Below, in pieces: positions 54,351 through 63,140 of a DNA stretch of 64,000 nt (positions are counted from its first letter, which is position 1; each line of letters opens with the position of its first letter). The notes under the pieces were generated by a model. That model did no database searches, was not told the origin of the DNA, and saw nothing but the letters and a program-made list of their open reading frames with translations. The stretch spans positions 3,449,001 to 3,513,000 of the forward strand of contig NZ_CP097800.1 of the NCBI RefSeq assembly GCF_000612545.2. The letters are read 5' to 3'. Origin of the DNA: Streptomyces sp. PCS3-D2. Lineage in GTDB: Bacteria > Actinomycetota > Actinomycetes > Streptomycetales > Streptomycetaceae. The position numbers and the translations under genes were made by a program.

Positions 54351-54633
54351 GGGCGAGCGCCTCGACCGCCTGCTTGGCCTCCAACAGGCCCGCGCCGGTG
54401 ATGCGGCGGTAGGCCTTGATGGCCGGGATCTGCCGGTCCTCGCGGACCAGGGCCCGCACCTCGTCCAGGCCCGCCGGCTCCGGCTCCTCGATGCCCAGGT
54501 GGTCCAGCAGCAACGCCAGGCGGCGCTCCGCGCGGTCCGCCTGCACCTGGAGGCTCTTCACCCGCAGCGACACCGCGGACGTGATCCATCCGGCGGTGGC
54601 CAGCAGCACGACGAGCAGGAACACGGTGTTCAT
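54331..54633 (-). CDS. Membrane-anchored ribosomal L7/L12 C-terminal-like protein
   Basis: 100 residues. One N-terminal membrane helix, a short coiled coil, then IPAIKAYRRITGAGLLEAKQAVEALA, which matches the factor-binding C-terminal fold of L7/L12. It is conserved in Streptomyces beside the MBL hydrolase. ATGA overlap with the upstream hydrolase stop. It may use the L12-like domain for protein contacts. Confidence 0.82.
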   Translation of the reverse strand: MNTVFLLVVLLATAGWITSAVSLRVKSLQVQADRAERRLALLLDHLGIEEPEPAGLDEVRALVREDRQIPAIKAYRRITGAGLLEAKQAVEALALTEPKK

Positions 54634-55475
54634 TCAGGCCCTCCCGGGATCAGTCCGTGATCTTGAAGGTACTCGAGCTGGGCCCGGACGGACCACTGCG
54701 CCGCCGGCCACAGGGAGGGGTCCACATCCGCGTACACCTCGGCGACGACCGCCTCGGGGGTGGTGAAGCCGTTCTCGACGGCGGTCTCGACCTGGGCGAG
54801 CCGGTGCGCCCGGTGGGCCAGGTAGTACTCGACGGCGCCCTGCGCGTCGTCCAGGACCGGCCCGTGGCCCGGCAGGACGGTGTGCACGCCGTCGTCCACG
54901 GTGAGCGAGCGCAGACGGCGCAGGGAGTCCAGGTAGTCGCCGAGGCGGCCGTCGGGATGGGCGACCACCGTGGTGCCGCGCCCGAGGACGGTGTCACCGG
55001 TCAGCACCGCCCGGTCGGCGGGCAGGTGGAAGCAGAGCGAGTCGCTGGTGTGGCCGGGGGTGGCGACCACGCGCAGCTCCAGCCCGCCGGTGCGGATCAC
55101 GTCCCCGGCGGCGAGGCCCTCGTCGCCCAGCCGCAGGGCCGGGTCCAGCGCGCGCACGGCGGTGCCGGTGAGCTCGGCGAAACGGCCGGCGCCCGCCGCG
55201 TGGTCGGGGTGCCCGTGGGTGAGCAGGGTGAGCGCGACCCGCTTGCCCGCCTGCTCGGCGGCGGCGAGGACCGCCCGCAGGTGGCCCTCGTCCAGCGGGC
55301 CGGGGTCGATGACGACGGCGAGGTCCGAGTCCGGCTCGGACACCAGCCAGGTGTTGGTGCCGTCCAGGGTCATCGCGGACGGGTTGGGGGCCAGTACGTT
55401 CACCGCCCGGGCGGTCGCCGGCCCGGAGGCAACCACTCCACGGGGCTGTCCGGGCAGTGCGGCGGCGTCGCTCAT
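54630..55475 (-). CDS. Metallo-beta-lactamase-fold hydrolase
   Basis: 281 residues. Zinc-binding motif THGHPDH, downstream His in TPGHT, Asp in LTGDTV and His in LPGHGP: a full glyoxalase-II-like MBL set, as in LACTB2/Rv3677c. C-terminal winged-helix-like region (LEYLQDHGLI). Could act on RNA or thioesters. Coupled by ATGA overlap to the Nudix gene upstream and the L12-like gene downstream. Confidence 0.9.
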   Translation of the reverse strand: MSDAAALPGQPRGVVASGPATARAVNVLAPNPSAMTLDGTNTWLVSEPDSDLAVVIDPGPLDEGHLRAVLAAAEQAGKRVALTLLTHGHPDHAAGAGRFAELTGTAVRALDPALRLGDEGLAAGDVIRTGGLELRVVATPGHTSDSLCFHLPADRAVLTGDTVLGRGTTVVAHPDGRLGDYLDSLRRLRSLTVDDGVHTVLPGHGPVLDDAQGAVEYYLAHRAHRLAQVETAVENGFTTPEAVVAEVYADVDPSLWPAAQWSVRAQLEYLQDHGLIPGGPE

Positions 55476-56380
55476 GCCGGGCCTCCAGGGCCTGTGGGGC
55501 GCCCGAACCGGACGCGCTTGGTGAACTCGTCGTGGCCCGGCCAGCTGAGCACCACCTCGCCGTCCTCCAGCGCGGCCTGCGCCAGCACCGGGGCGAGGTC
55601 CTGGGACGCGGCCGCGGTGAGCGCGTCCGCGGCGCGCCCGTAGCGCTCCAGCGACCGCAGGGTGGAGATGGTGGGCGGCATCATCAGCAGCTCGCCCTTG
55701 TCGTAGCCGCCGGCGGCGTCGGCCGGGCGGATCCAGACGGTCCGGTCGGCCTCGGTGGAGGCGTTGCGGGTGCGCTGGCCCTCGGGGAGGGCGGCCACGA
55801 AGAACCAGGTGTCGTAGCGGCGCGGCTCGAACTCCGGAGTGATCCAGCGCGCCCACGCCCCGAGCAGGTCGGAGCGCAGCCACAGGCCGCGGCGGTCGAG
55901 GAACTCCGCGAAGGACAGCTCCCGCGCCACCAGGGCCCGCCGGTCCGCCTCCCAGTCGTCGCCGGTGGTGTCGCCGACGACCGTGTCCGGAGCCGGCCCG
56001 GCCAGCAGGACACCGGCCTCCTCGAAGGTCTCCCGGACGGCGCCGCACACGATGGCCTGGGCGGTGCGGGCGTCGGTTCCCAGTCGGGCCGCCCAGTCCG
56101 CCCGGGACGGCCCCGCCCAGCCGACGTGCTGTTCCTCGTCGCGGGGGTCTACCCCGCCGCCCGGATAGGCGTACGCACCGCCGGCGAAGGCCATGGAGGC
56201 CCTTCTGCGCAGCATGTGGACGACCGGCCCGTCCGCGGTATCACGCAGGAGCATCACGGTGGCGGCGAGCCGCGGCCGCACCGGGGTGAGCGAGCCGTCC
56301 GCGAGCGCGCGGATGCGGTCGGGCCATTCGGGCGGGTACCACTGGCCCCCGGCGGGGGGCTGCTGCTGACCATTCGGCAT
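55472..56380 (-). CDS. Nudix hydrolase, NUDT19-like
   Basis: 302 residues. The Nudix box is split by an insert: AYPGGGVDP early and REtfEEAGVLL about 40 residues later (GAVRETFEEAGVLL). This large-insert type matches NUDT19-like CoA diphosphatases. The ATG at 56380 lies six bases after TAGCAT with no Shine-Dalgarno, so the message is probably leaderless. First gene of a three-gene coupled set. Confidence 0.86.
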   Translation of the reverse strand: MPNGQQQPPAGGQWYPPEWPDRIRALADGSLTPVRPRLAATVMLLRDTADGPVVHMLRRRASMAFAGGAYAYPGGGVDPRDEEQHVGWAGPSRADWAARLGTDARTAQAIVCGAVRETFEEAGVLLAGPAPDTVVGDTTGDDWEADRRALVARELSFAEFLDRRGLWLRSDLLGAWARWITPEFEPRRYDTWFFVAALPEGQRTRNASTEADRTVWIRPADAAGGYDKGELLMMPPTISTLRSLERYGRAADALTAAASQDLAPVLAQAALEDGEVVLSWPGHDEFTKRVRFGRPTGPGGPA

Positions 56381-56446
56381 GGCCGGATGCTACGGCCATC
56401 CGGCCCGATGTTCGAGGGTCGCCCGTTCCGGTCGCCGCGCGGCCAC

Positions 56447-56488
56447 CGGAACGGGGCGGGTGCCGCGTCCGGCACCCGCCCCGTTCCG
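56447..56488. terminator. Long hairpin between ridA-like gene and Nudix gene
   Basis: A perfect 18-bp stem (CGGAACGGGGCGGGTGCC with its complement) and six-base loop, 19 bases after the RidA-like stop. Confidence 0.8.
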
Positions 56489-56506
56489 TAGGGCTCCCGC
56501 CGGAAA

Positions 56507-56980
56507 TCAGGCCCCGGGGACCAGCTCGACCTGGATCTCGACCTCGACGGGCGCGTCGAGCGGCAGGACCGCCACGCCGACGGCGCTGCGGGCGTGGACG
56601 CCCTTCTCACCGAGGACGGCGCCCAGGAGCTCGCTCGCACCGTTCAGCACGCCCGGCTGGCCGGTGAAGTCGGGGGCCGAGGCGACGAAGCCGACGACCT
56701 TCACGACACGCGCGATCTTGTCGAGGTCGCCGACGACCGACCTGACGGCGGCCAGCGCGTTCAGCGCACAGGTGGCGGCCAGTTCCTTGGCCTGCTCCGG
56801 CGAGACCTCGGCGCCGACCTTGCCGGTGATGGGCATGCTGCCCTTGACCATCGGGAGCTGGCCCGCGGTGTAGACGTAGGCGCCCGACCGCACGGCCGGC
56901 TGGTACGTGGCCAGCGGCGGGACGACGTCGGGCAGGGTCAGGCCGAGCTCGGCCAGCTTCGCGTCGACGACGCCGCTCAT
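56507..56980 (-). CDS. RidA/YjgF-family protein
   Basis: 157 residues. A YjgF trimer fold: AYVYTAGQLPM, the middle CALNALAAV helix, and HARSAVGVAVLPLDAPVEVEIQVEL at the end. The RidA catalytic arginine is here within ARSAVGV. The family clears reactive enamine/imine intermediates. It is the Rv3678c-like protein of this conserved block. ATGA-type overlap with the upstream 53-residue gene. Confidence 0.9.
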   Translation of the reverse strand: MSGVVDAKLAELGLTLPDVVPPLATYQPAVRSGAYVYTAGQLPMVKGSMPITGKVGAEVSPEQAKELAATCALNALAAVRSVVGDLDKIARVVKVVGFVASAPDFTGQPGVLNGASELLGAVLGEKGVHARSAVGVAVLPLDAPVEVEIQVELVPGA

Positions 56981-57138
56981 GCCTTCTCCCGCTTGAGGTA
57001 GGCCACGAGCTGCTCGGGGTTGTTCGGGCCGGGCACGACCTGGACGAGCTCCCAGCCGTCCTCGCCCCAGGTGTCCAGGATCTGCTTGGTGGCGTGGACC
57101 AGCAGCGGGACCGTCGCGTATTCGAACTTCTTGGTCAT
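56977..57138 (-). CDS. DUF4177 small protein
   Basis: 53 residues beginning MTKKFEYATVPLL, with LDTWGEDGWELVQVV, the DUF4177 signature. Function unknown. TACCCT seven bases before the ATG indicates a leaderless start. Divergent from the ArsA-like pair, and its stop overlaps the ridA-like start. Confidence 0.85.
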   Translation of the reverse strand: MTKKFEYATVPLLVHATKQILDTWGEDGWELVQVVPGPNNPEQLVAYLKREKA

Positions 57139-57211
57139 GGGAGCGAGGGTAGTGCCTGTGGTGCGGGGCTCATGCGCGCCCGGGGGAGCCGAGTGGTTAG
57201 GCTCGGGCGGT

Positions 57212-58192
57212 GTGAGCAGGCTCCAGGTGGTCAGCGGCAAGGGCGGCACCGGCAAGACCACGGTCGCCGCAGCACTCGCGCTTGCCCTCGCGCGCGAGGG
57301 CGGACGGACTCTTCTGGTGGAGGTCGAGGGCAGGCAGGGGCTCGCACAGCTCTTCGGTGCCGAAGCGCTCCCCTACGAGGAGCGCAAGATCGCGGTGGCG
57401 CCGGGCGGGGGCGAGGTCTTCGCGCTCGCCATCGACGCCGAGCGGGCGCTGCTGGACTACCTCCAGATGTTCTACAAGCTCGGCTCGGCCGGACGCGCCC
57501 TCAAGAAGCTCGGCGCCATCGACTTCGCGACGACCATCGCCCCCGGGCTGCGCGACGTGCTGCTGACCGGTAAGGCGTGCGAGGCGGTCCGCCGCAAGGA
57601 CAGGGCCGGGCAGTACGTCTACGACCACGTGATCATGGACGCGCCGCCGACCGGGCGGATCACCCGGTTCCTGAACGTCAACGACGAGGTGGCGGGCCTG
57701 GCCCGGTTCGGACCGATCCACCACCAGGCGCAAGCCGTCATGAAGGTGCTCAAGTCCCCCGAGACGGCGGTCCACCTGGTCACCCTCCTGGAGGAGATGC
57801 CCGTCCAGGAGACCGCGGACGGCATCGAGGAACTACGCGCGGCGGGGCTGCCGGTCGGCCGGGTCATCGTGAACATGGTCCGCCCGCACCACCTGGACGA
57901 GGACACCCTGCGCACCGCGGCCGGCGACCACCGGGCCGGAGTGGCCCGGGCCCTGTCCCGGGCGGGGCTGGGCGGCGCGCGGCGCGGCGGACTGGCCGAA
58001 CGGCTGGTCGAGCCGCTGCTCGCGCAGGCCGCCGAGCACGCCGGCCGGGTGGAACTGGAACGCGCCCAGCGCGCCGTACTGTCGAACCTGGACCTGCCGA
58101 CGTACGAACTGCCCCTGCTCGGGGCGGGGATGGATCTGGCCGGGCTGTACGCGCTGGCCAAGGAACTCCGGAAGCAGTCGGTGGCCGAATGA
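57212..58192 (+). CDS. ArsA-like ATPase, first of a pair (Rv3679-like)
   Basis: 326 residues from GTG at 57212, eight bases after TAGGCT (leaderless). P-loop SGKGGTGKTT at residues 8-17 and DAPPTGRITRFL switch. Homologous to ArsA/Get3 deviant P-loop ATPases; the pair corresponds to Rv3679/Rv3680 of M. tuberculosis, linked to stress and surface traits. No arsenite-binding cysteine triad is seen. Coupled by ATGA overlap to the second subunit. Confidence 0.92.
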   Translation: MSRLQVVSGKGGTGKTTVAAALALALAREGGRTLLVEVEGRQGLAQLFGAEALPYEERKIAVAPGGGEVFALAIDAERALLDYLQMFYKLGSAGRALKKLGAIDFATTIAPGLRDVLLTGKACEAVRRKDRAGQYVYDHVIMDAPPTGRITRFLNVNDEVAGLARFGPIHHQAQAVMKVLKSPETAVHLVTLLEEMPVQETADGIEELRAAGLPVGRVIVNMVRPHHLDEDTLRTAAGDHRAGVARALSRAGLGGARRGGLAERLVEPLLAQAAEHAGRVELERAQRAVLSNLDLPTYELPLLGAGMDLAGLYALAKELRKQSVAE

Positions 58193-59472
58193 GCGAGGGG
58201 GTGGAGACGGTGGGTCTGGACACACCGCCGCGGCTGGCGGTCGACCGGCTGCTGGACGACCGGGAGACCCGCATCATCGTGTGCTGCGGAGCGGGCGGCG
58301 TCGGCAAGACCACCACGGCCGCGGCACTGGGCGTACGGGCGGCTGCACGCGGGCGGAAGGTGGTCGTGCTGACCATCGACCCGGCGCGGCGGCTCGCGCA
58401 GTCGATGGGGATCGACTCGCTGGACAACACCCCGCGCAGAGTCCGTGAGGCCGGCCAGGACGGCGGCGAACTGCACGCCATGATGCTGGACATGAAGCGG
58501 ACCTTCGACGAGATCGTCGAGGCGCACGCGGACGCCGAGCGGGCCCGGGCCATCCTCGCCAACCCCTTCTACCAGTCGCTGTCGGCCGGCTTCGCGGGCA
58601 CGCAGGAGTACATGGCGATGGAGAAGCTCGGGCAGCTGCGGGCCCGGGACGACTGGGACCTGATCATCGTGGACACCCCGCCGAGCCGGTCCGCGCTGGA
58701 CTTCCTCGACGCGCCGAAACGCCTGGGGTCCTTCCTGGACGGGAAGTTCATCCGGGTGCTGATGGCCCCGGCGAAGGTGGGCGGCCGGGCCGGGATGAAG
58801 TTCCTGAACGTCGGCATGTCGATGATGACCGGCACCCTCAGCAAGCTGATGGGGGCTTCGCTGCTGAAGGACGTCCAGACCTTCGTGGCGGCGATGGACA
58901 CGATGTTCGGCGGCTTCCGCACACGCGCCGACGCGACCTTCCGGCTGCTCCAGGCGCCCGGCACGGCCTTCCTCGTGGTCGCGGCGCCCGAACCGGACGC
59001 GCTGCGCGAAGCGGCGTACTTCGTGGAACGGCTGGCTGCGGAGCGCATGCCGCTGGCCGGCCTGGTGCTCAACCGCGTGCACGGCAGCGGCGCCGACCAG
59101 CTGTCCGCCGAACGGGCGTTGGCCGCCGCAGAGAATCTTGAAGACGGCGGCATTGTCGATCAGGAGTCCGGGAAAGCTGGACTTCGTGACATGGCCGCCG
59201 AACCCCCCGGCGCCGATGACGACACCCACCGCGACGACACCCACTGCGACGACACCACGACCGTCGACCGGATCACGGCAGGACTGCTGCGCCTGCACGC
59301 CGAACGCATGCAGGTGATCTCGCGTGAGCAGCGCACGCGTGATCGCTTCACCTCGCTTCACCCCGAGGTGGCGGTGGCCGAAGTGGCCGCCCTGCCCGGC
59401 GATGTGCACGACCTCGCCGGGCTGCGGGCCATCGGAGAACGACTCGCGGCCGGGGTACCGGCCGGAGCGTAG
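58189..59472 (+). CDS. ArsA-like ATPase, second of a pair (Rv3680-like)
   Basis: 427 residues. P-loop CGAGGVGKTTTAAAL, TIDPARRLAQSMGI (A-loop region), and VDTPPSRSALDFL. A Met/Gly-rich middle (MKFLNVGMSMMTGTL) resembles the Get3 client-binding region. A His/Asp-rich stretch DDDTHRDDTHCDDTTT near residue 345 is a variable insert. Probably forms a heteromer with the first ATPase. Convergent with wblA, only 30 bases apart. Confidence 0.92.
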   Translation: MSEGVETVGLDTPPRLAVDRLLDDRETRIIVCCGAGGVGKTTTAAALGVRAAARGRKVVVLTIDPARRLAQSMGIDSLDNTPRRVREAGQDGGELHAMMLDMKRTFDEIVEAHADAERARAILANPFYQSLSAGFAGTQEYMAMEKLGQLRARDDWDLIIVDTPPSRSALDFLDAPKRLGSFLDGKFIRVLMAPAKVGGRAGMKFLNVGMSMMTGTLSKLMGASLLKDVQTFVAAMDTMFGGFRTRADATFRLLQAPGTAFLVVAAPEPDALREAAYFVERLAAERMPLAGLVLNRVHGSGADQLSAERALAAAENLEDGGIVDQESGKAGLRDMAAEPPGADDDTHRDDTHCDDTTTVDRITAGLLRLHAERMQVISREQRTRDRFTSLHPEVAVAEVAALPGDVHDLAGLRAIGERLAAGVPAGA

Positions 59473-59502
59473 GCGTCTGTACGAAGGCGGCGGCCGCGTG
59501 TT

Positions 59503-59853
59503 CTACCCGGCTGCCGCGTACGTCTCGTACGCAACGTCGATCTCCGCGTCTGCATCCATGGTGAAGATGCCCGTGCTGCGCTCGTACTCTGTACGGGCGG
59601 TTTCGAGCAGCCGTCGCCACGAGGTGACGGTGGGACGCCGGCGCAGCAGCGCACGTCGTTCCCGCTCGGTCATTCCGCCCCACACGCCGAACTCGACGCG
59701 ATTGTCGAGCGCGTCGGCCAGGCATTCGGTCCGCACCGGACACCCGGTGCACACCGCCTTGGCCCTGTTCTGTGCCGCTCCTTGAACGAACAGTTCATCC
59801 GGATCGGTAGTGCGGCAGGCTGCCTGCGCACTCCAGTCGGTAACCCAGCCCAT
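59503..59853 (-). CDS. wblA: WhiB-like developmental regulator WblA
   Basis: 116 residues from the ATG giving MGWVTDWSAQAACR. Four cysteines (AACRTT, AVCTGCPVRTEC) ligate a [4Fe-4S] cluster; GVWGGMTERERR is the WhiB turn and RRALLRRRP the basic end. WblA represses antibiotic production and promotes aerial development in Streptomyces. In-frame upstream codons at 59904 and 59910 add about 17-19 residues and cannot be excluded. The 385 bases up to ponA hold its promoter. Confidence 0.93.
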   Translation of the reverse strand: MGWVTDWSAQAACRTTDPDELFVQGAAQNRAKAVCTGCPVRTECLADALDNRVEFGVWGGMTERERRALLRRRPTVTSWRRLLETARTEYERSTGIFTMDADAEIDVAYETYAAAG

Positions 59854-60006
59854 CCCGGCGCCGTCCTCTCCCGAATCGAGGCTCCCCCACGGCGGTAGCG
59901 GCATATTCACCGCTGCCAGTTGAGGACGTTACGGAAGCCGGGCACAGCGCAACACCCCCGACGGGCCCAATCTTGAATGGTCCGAACGGACTATGGGTAA
60001 GCGGCA

Positions 60007-60026
60007 GATCACCCGACGGAGTGATC
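60007..60026. promoter_or_regulatory. Inverted repeat in the wblA/ponA intergenic region
   Basis: GATCAC, 8 bases, GTGATC, about 155 bases upstream of the wblA start and 210 upstream of ponA. It is a possible operator for a dimeric regulator. The rest of 59854-60238 is relatively AT-rich with no gene. Confidence 0.4.
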
Positions 60027-60238
60027 CGGCGACATGCCCGACCATTCCGGCGATTCGGGTGTAATCGGCGGATCGTGTTCACCGGGGCGACAAGATTCGG
60101 ACATCAGTCCACCCCATTCGGGAAGGGTGAAAATCAAGCCGAGGGGTTGATGTCGCACCGGACTGCTGTGACAGTTGGGGTCAGCTTAGGCCAAGGCATT
60201 CGCGCGTGTCCGGTGAATGAGAACGTAGGCTGCCCTCC

Positions 60239-62524
60239 ATGGGAAAGAAGCGCTCGGGCGGCGGGCTCACCGGGAGCCAGCAGGCCGCCAAGTTCCTCGG
60301 GGTGTCCGTTCTCTCCGGAGTCGTGCTGGCCGGCATGGCGATTCCGGCTGCAGGCGCCCTGGGGCTGGCCGCCAAGGGCACGGTCGAAGGATTCGACGAG
60401 ATCCCGGCCAATCTGAAGACACCGCCGCTGAGCCAGCGGACCACGATTCTGGACGCCGAGGGTGGCTTGATCGCCACCGTCTATTCACGAGACCGGCAGG
60501 TGGTACCGCTCACCTCGATCTCCCCGTACATGCAGAAGGCCATCGTCGCCATCGAGGACTCCCGCTTCTACGAGCACGGCGCGGTCGACCTCAAGGGCAT
60601 CCTGCGCGCGGTCAACCGCAACGCGCAGGAGGGCGGCGCGGCACAGGGCGCGTCCACCCTCACCCAGCAGTACGTGAAGAACGTGTTCGTCGAGGAGGCG
60701 GGCGACGACGAGACCAAGGTGCGCGAGGCCCAGGAGAAGAGCCTCGGCCGCAAGATCCGCGAGCTGAAGTACTCGATCCAGGTCGAGGAGGAGCTCGGCA
60801 AGAAGAAGATCCTCGAGAACTACCTCAACATCACCTACTTCGGCCAGCAGGCCTACGGGATCGAATCCGCGGCCCAGCGCTACTTCAGCAAGCCGGCCAA
60901 GGACCTGACCCTGGAGGAGTCCGCGCTGCTGGCCGGCGTCGTGCAGTCGCCGAGCCGCTACGACCCGGTGAACGACGCGCAGGAGGCGATGAAGCGCCGC
61001 AACGTCGTGCTCCAGCGGATGGCCGACACCAGGGACATCTCGCAGGCGGAGGCCGACGAGGCGAAGGCGAAGCCGGTCACCCTGAAGGTCACCAGGCCCC
61101 GGAACGGCTGCATCACGGCGGTCAAGGGCGCGGGCTTCTTCTGCGACTACGTGCGCAACTCCTTCCTGACCGACCCGGTCTTCGGCAAGACGCGCGAGGA
61201 GCGGGCGAAGATCTGGAACCAGGGCGGCCTGACCGTACGCACCACCCTGGACCCGCAGTCGCAGGACGCGGCCAACGAGTCGATCAAGGACCACGTCTAC
61301 CAGGAGGACTCCGTCGCGACGGCTGTGACCATGGTCCAGCCGGGCACCGGACGCGTGCTGGCGATGGGCCAGTCCAAGCCGTACGGCTTCGGCAAGAACG
61401 AGACGCAGATCAACTACTCCGTGGACAAGCGGATGGGCGGCTCGAACTTCGGCTTCCAGGTCGGCTCGACCTTCAAGCCGTTCATCGCCGCCGCCGCCCT
61501 GGAGCGGGGCATGCCCCCGACGAAGGTCTACCAGGCCCCGAACAAGATGGACTACCCGAGCCCGATCCGCCGCTGCGACGGCTCGAACTACGTCAACACC
61601 AAGAAGGAGTCCGCGGAGAACGAGACCGAGGACGAGATCGGCCCCTACTCGCTGCGCACGGCGATGGAGAAGTCGATCAACACCTACTTCGTCGAGATGA
61701 TCTCCGAGATCGGCCTGTGCCCGGTGTCCGAGATGGCGGCGAAGCTGGGCGTGGTGCCGGCGAGCGGCGCGAAGCTGGCCGACGGCCCCGCCATCGCGCT
61801 CGGCTCGGAGGAGATGTCCCCGCTGACGATGGCCAACGCGTACGCGGCCTTCGCCAACCGCGGCGTCTACTGCACCCCGATCGCGATCGAGTCGATCACG
61901 GACGCGCACGGCAAGGCGCTCGCGGTGCCCAAGAGCAAGTGCGAGCGGGCGATGTCGCAGAACACCGCCGACACCATCAACACCCTGCTGAGCGGTGTGG
62001 TCGACTCCGGCACCGGTGAGCGGGCCGGCCTCACCGACCGCGACAGCGCGGGCAAGACCGGTACGACGGACTCCCGCTACAACGCCTGGTTCGTGGGCTA
62101 CACCCCGAACGTCTCGGGCGCGGTGTGGGTCGGCTCCGGAGGCGCGAAGAAGATCACGATGGAGAACATCGTGATCGGCGGCAAGTCCTTCGCCAAGGTC
62201 TTCGGCGGCGGTCTGCCCGGCCCGATCTGGAAGGACGCGATCACGGGCGCGCTGTCCGGCCGCGAGGCCCCGCGCTTCACCACCGTCCACATCGCGGAAC
62301 CGAGCGTGCCCTCCGGCGGCTCCCGCGGCAACAAGCCGTCGACCGGCAACCCGAGCCGGCCCGGCAAGCCCGGCGGCGACGGCAAGCCCGGCGGACGGCC
62401 GGACGGCCAGAACGCCGGCCAGACCGGCGGCCCCACGGGCGGCGGTGCGGGCCAGCCGGACATCCCCTTGCCCGGCATCTCCCTCGATCCGGGCACCGTG
62501 ATCGGCGGCCCCGACGGCCCGTAG
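60239..62524 (+). CDS. ponA: Class A penicillin-binding protein (bifunctional transglycosylase/transpeptidase)
   Basis: 761 residues. One N-terminal membrane anchor, a GT51 glycosyltransferase domain with EDSRFYEHG and TLTQQYVKN, then a transpeptidase with GSTFKPF (SxxK), SINT (SxN) and KTGTTD (KTG). A Gly/Pro/Arg low-complexity tail ends the protein. It polymerises and crosslinks peptidoglycan outside the membrane. ATG seven bases after TAGGCT, leaderless. Orthologue of Rv3682 ponA2 by position. Confidence 0.96.
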   Translation: MGKKRSGGGLTGSQQAAKFLGVSVLSGVVLAGMAIPAAGALGLAAKGTVEGFDEIPANLKTPPLSQRTTILDAEGGLIATVYSRDRQVVPLTSISPYMQKAIVAIEDSRFYEHGAVDLKGILRAVNRNAQEGGAAQGASTLTQQYVKNVFVEEAGDDETKVREAQEKSLGRKIRELKYSIQVEEELGKKKILENYLNITYFGQQAYGIESAAQRYFSKPAKDLTLEESALLAGVVQSPSRYDPVNDAQEAMKRRNVVLQRMADTRDISQAEADEAKAKPVTLKVTRPRNGCITAVKGAGFFCDYVRNSFLTDPVFGKTREERAKIWNQGGLTVRTTLDPQSQDAANESIKDHVYQEDSVATAVTMVQPGTGRVLAMGQSKPYGFGKNETQINYSVDKRMGGSNFGFQVGSTFKPFIAAAALERGMPPTKVYQAPNKMDYPSPIRRCDGSNYVNTKKESAENETEDEIGPYSLRTAMEKSINTYFVEMISEIGLCPVSEMAAKLGVVPASGAKLADGPAIALGSEEMSPLTMANAYAAFANRGVYCTPIAIESITDAHGKALAVPKSKCERAMSQNTADTINTLLSGVVDSGTGERAGLTDRDSAGKTGTTDSRYNAWFVGYTPNVSGAVWVGSGGAKKITMENIVIGGKSFAKVFGGGLPGPIWKDAITGALSGREAPRFTTVHIAEPSVPSGGSRGNKPSTGNPSRPGKPGGDGKPGGRPDGQNAGQTGGPTGGGAGQPDIPLPGISLDPGTVIGGPDGP

Positions 62525-62557
62525 CCGCAGCGGGCCGCACGCGGCGACCACATGAGG

Positions 62558-62589
62558 GAGGGCCCCAGCCGACGCCGGCTGGGGCCCTC
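62558..62589. terminator. Bidirectional terminator between ponA and the YqeY gene
   Basis: A 14-bp stem GAGGGCCCCAGCCG/CGGCTGGGGCCCTC with a four-base loop, between convergent genes, followed by TCTCCCTTT on the plus strand. Confidence 0.85.
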
Positions 62590-62611
62590 TCCCTTTCCGT
62601 CTCCGGGGTTC

Positions 62612-63073
62612 CTACGCGAGCGCCTTCTTCACGGCGGCGGCGACCCGCCCGCCCTCCGCCAGTCCGGCCACCTTCGGGGTCACGATCTTCATGACGGCGC
62701 CCATGGCCCGCGGGCCCTCGGCGCCCGCCGAGCGAGCCTCCTCCACGGCCTCCGCCACGATCCCGGCGAGCTCCTCGTCGGAGAGCTGCTTGGGCAGGTA
62801 GGTGTCCAGGAACTCACCCTCCGCGCTCTCGCGCGCGGCCTGCTCGGGACGACCACCCTGCGCGAAGGCGTCCGCGGCCTCGCGGCGCTTCTTCGCCTCC
62901 TTGGCGATCACCTTGAGGACCTCCTCGTCGGAGAGCGCACGGGCCTCCTTGCCCGCGACCTCCTCCTTGGTGATGGCGGCAAGGGTCAGGCGCAGCGTGG
63001 ACGAGTGCAGCTCGTCGCGCGCCTTGATGGCGGTGGTGAGGTCTTCCTGGAGCTTGGCCTTGAGCGTGGTCAT
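62612..63073 (-). CDS. GatB/YqeY domain protein
   Basis: 153 residues, all helical. Signature segments STLRLTLAAI, LPKQLSDEEL and MGAVMKIVTPKVAG. Relates to the tRNA-binding tail of GatB amidotransferase, but its own role is not settled. The ATG at 63073 has no strong ribosome site. Divergent from the phosphoesterase gene. Confidence 0.92.
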   Translation of the reverse strand: MTTLKAKLQEDLTTAIKARDELHSSTLRLTLAAITKEEVAGKEARALSDEEVLKVIAKEAKKRREAADAFAQGGRPEQAARESAEGEFLDTYLPKQLSDEELAGIVAEAVEEARSAGAEGPRAMGAVMKIVTPKVAGLAEGGRVAAAVKKALA

Positions 63074-63140
63074 GCAGGTGAGTCTGCCAGGTGCGGGGAC
63101 GGTGGCGCTCACCCGTTTTCCGGTCTGCGACGATGGGTCC

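Noticed and set aside
62300-62520. Gly/Pro-rich tail of ponA as a possible frameshifted end
   Set aside because: Low-complexity tails are common in actinobacterial class A penicillin-binding proteins, and the frame is continuous to a stop followed by a terminator.
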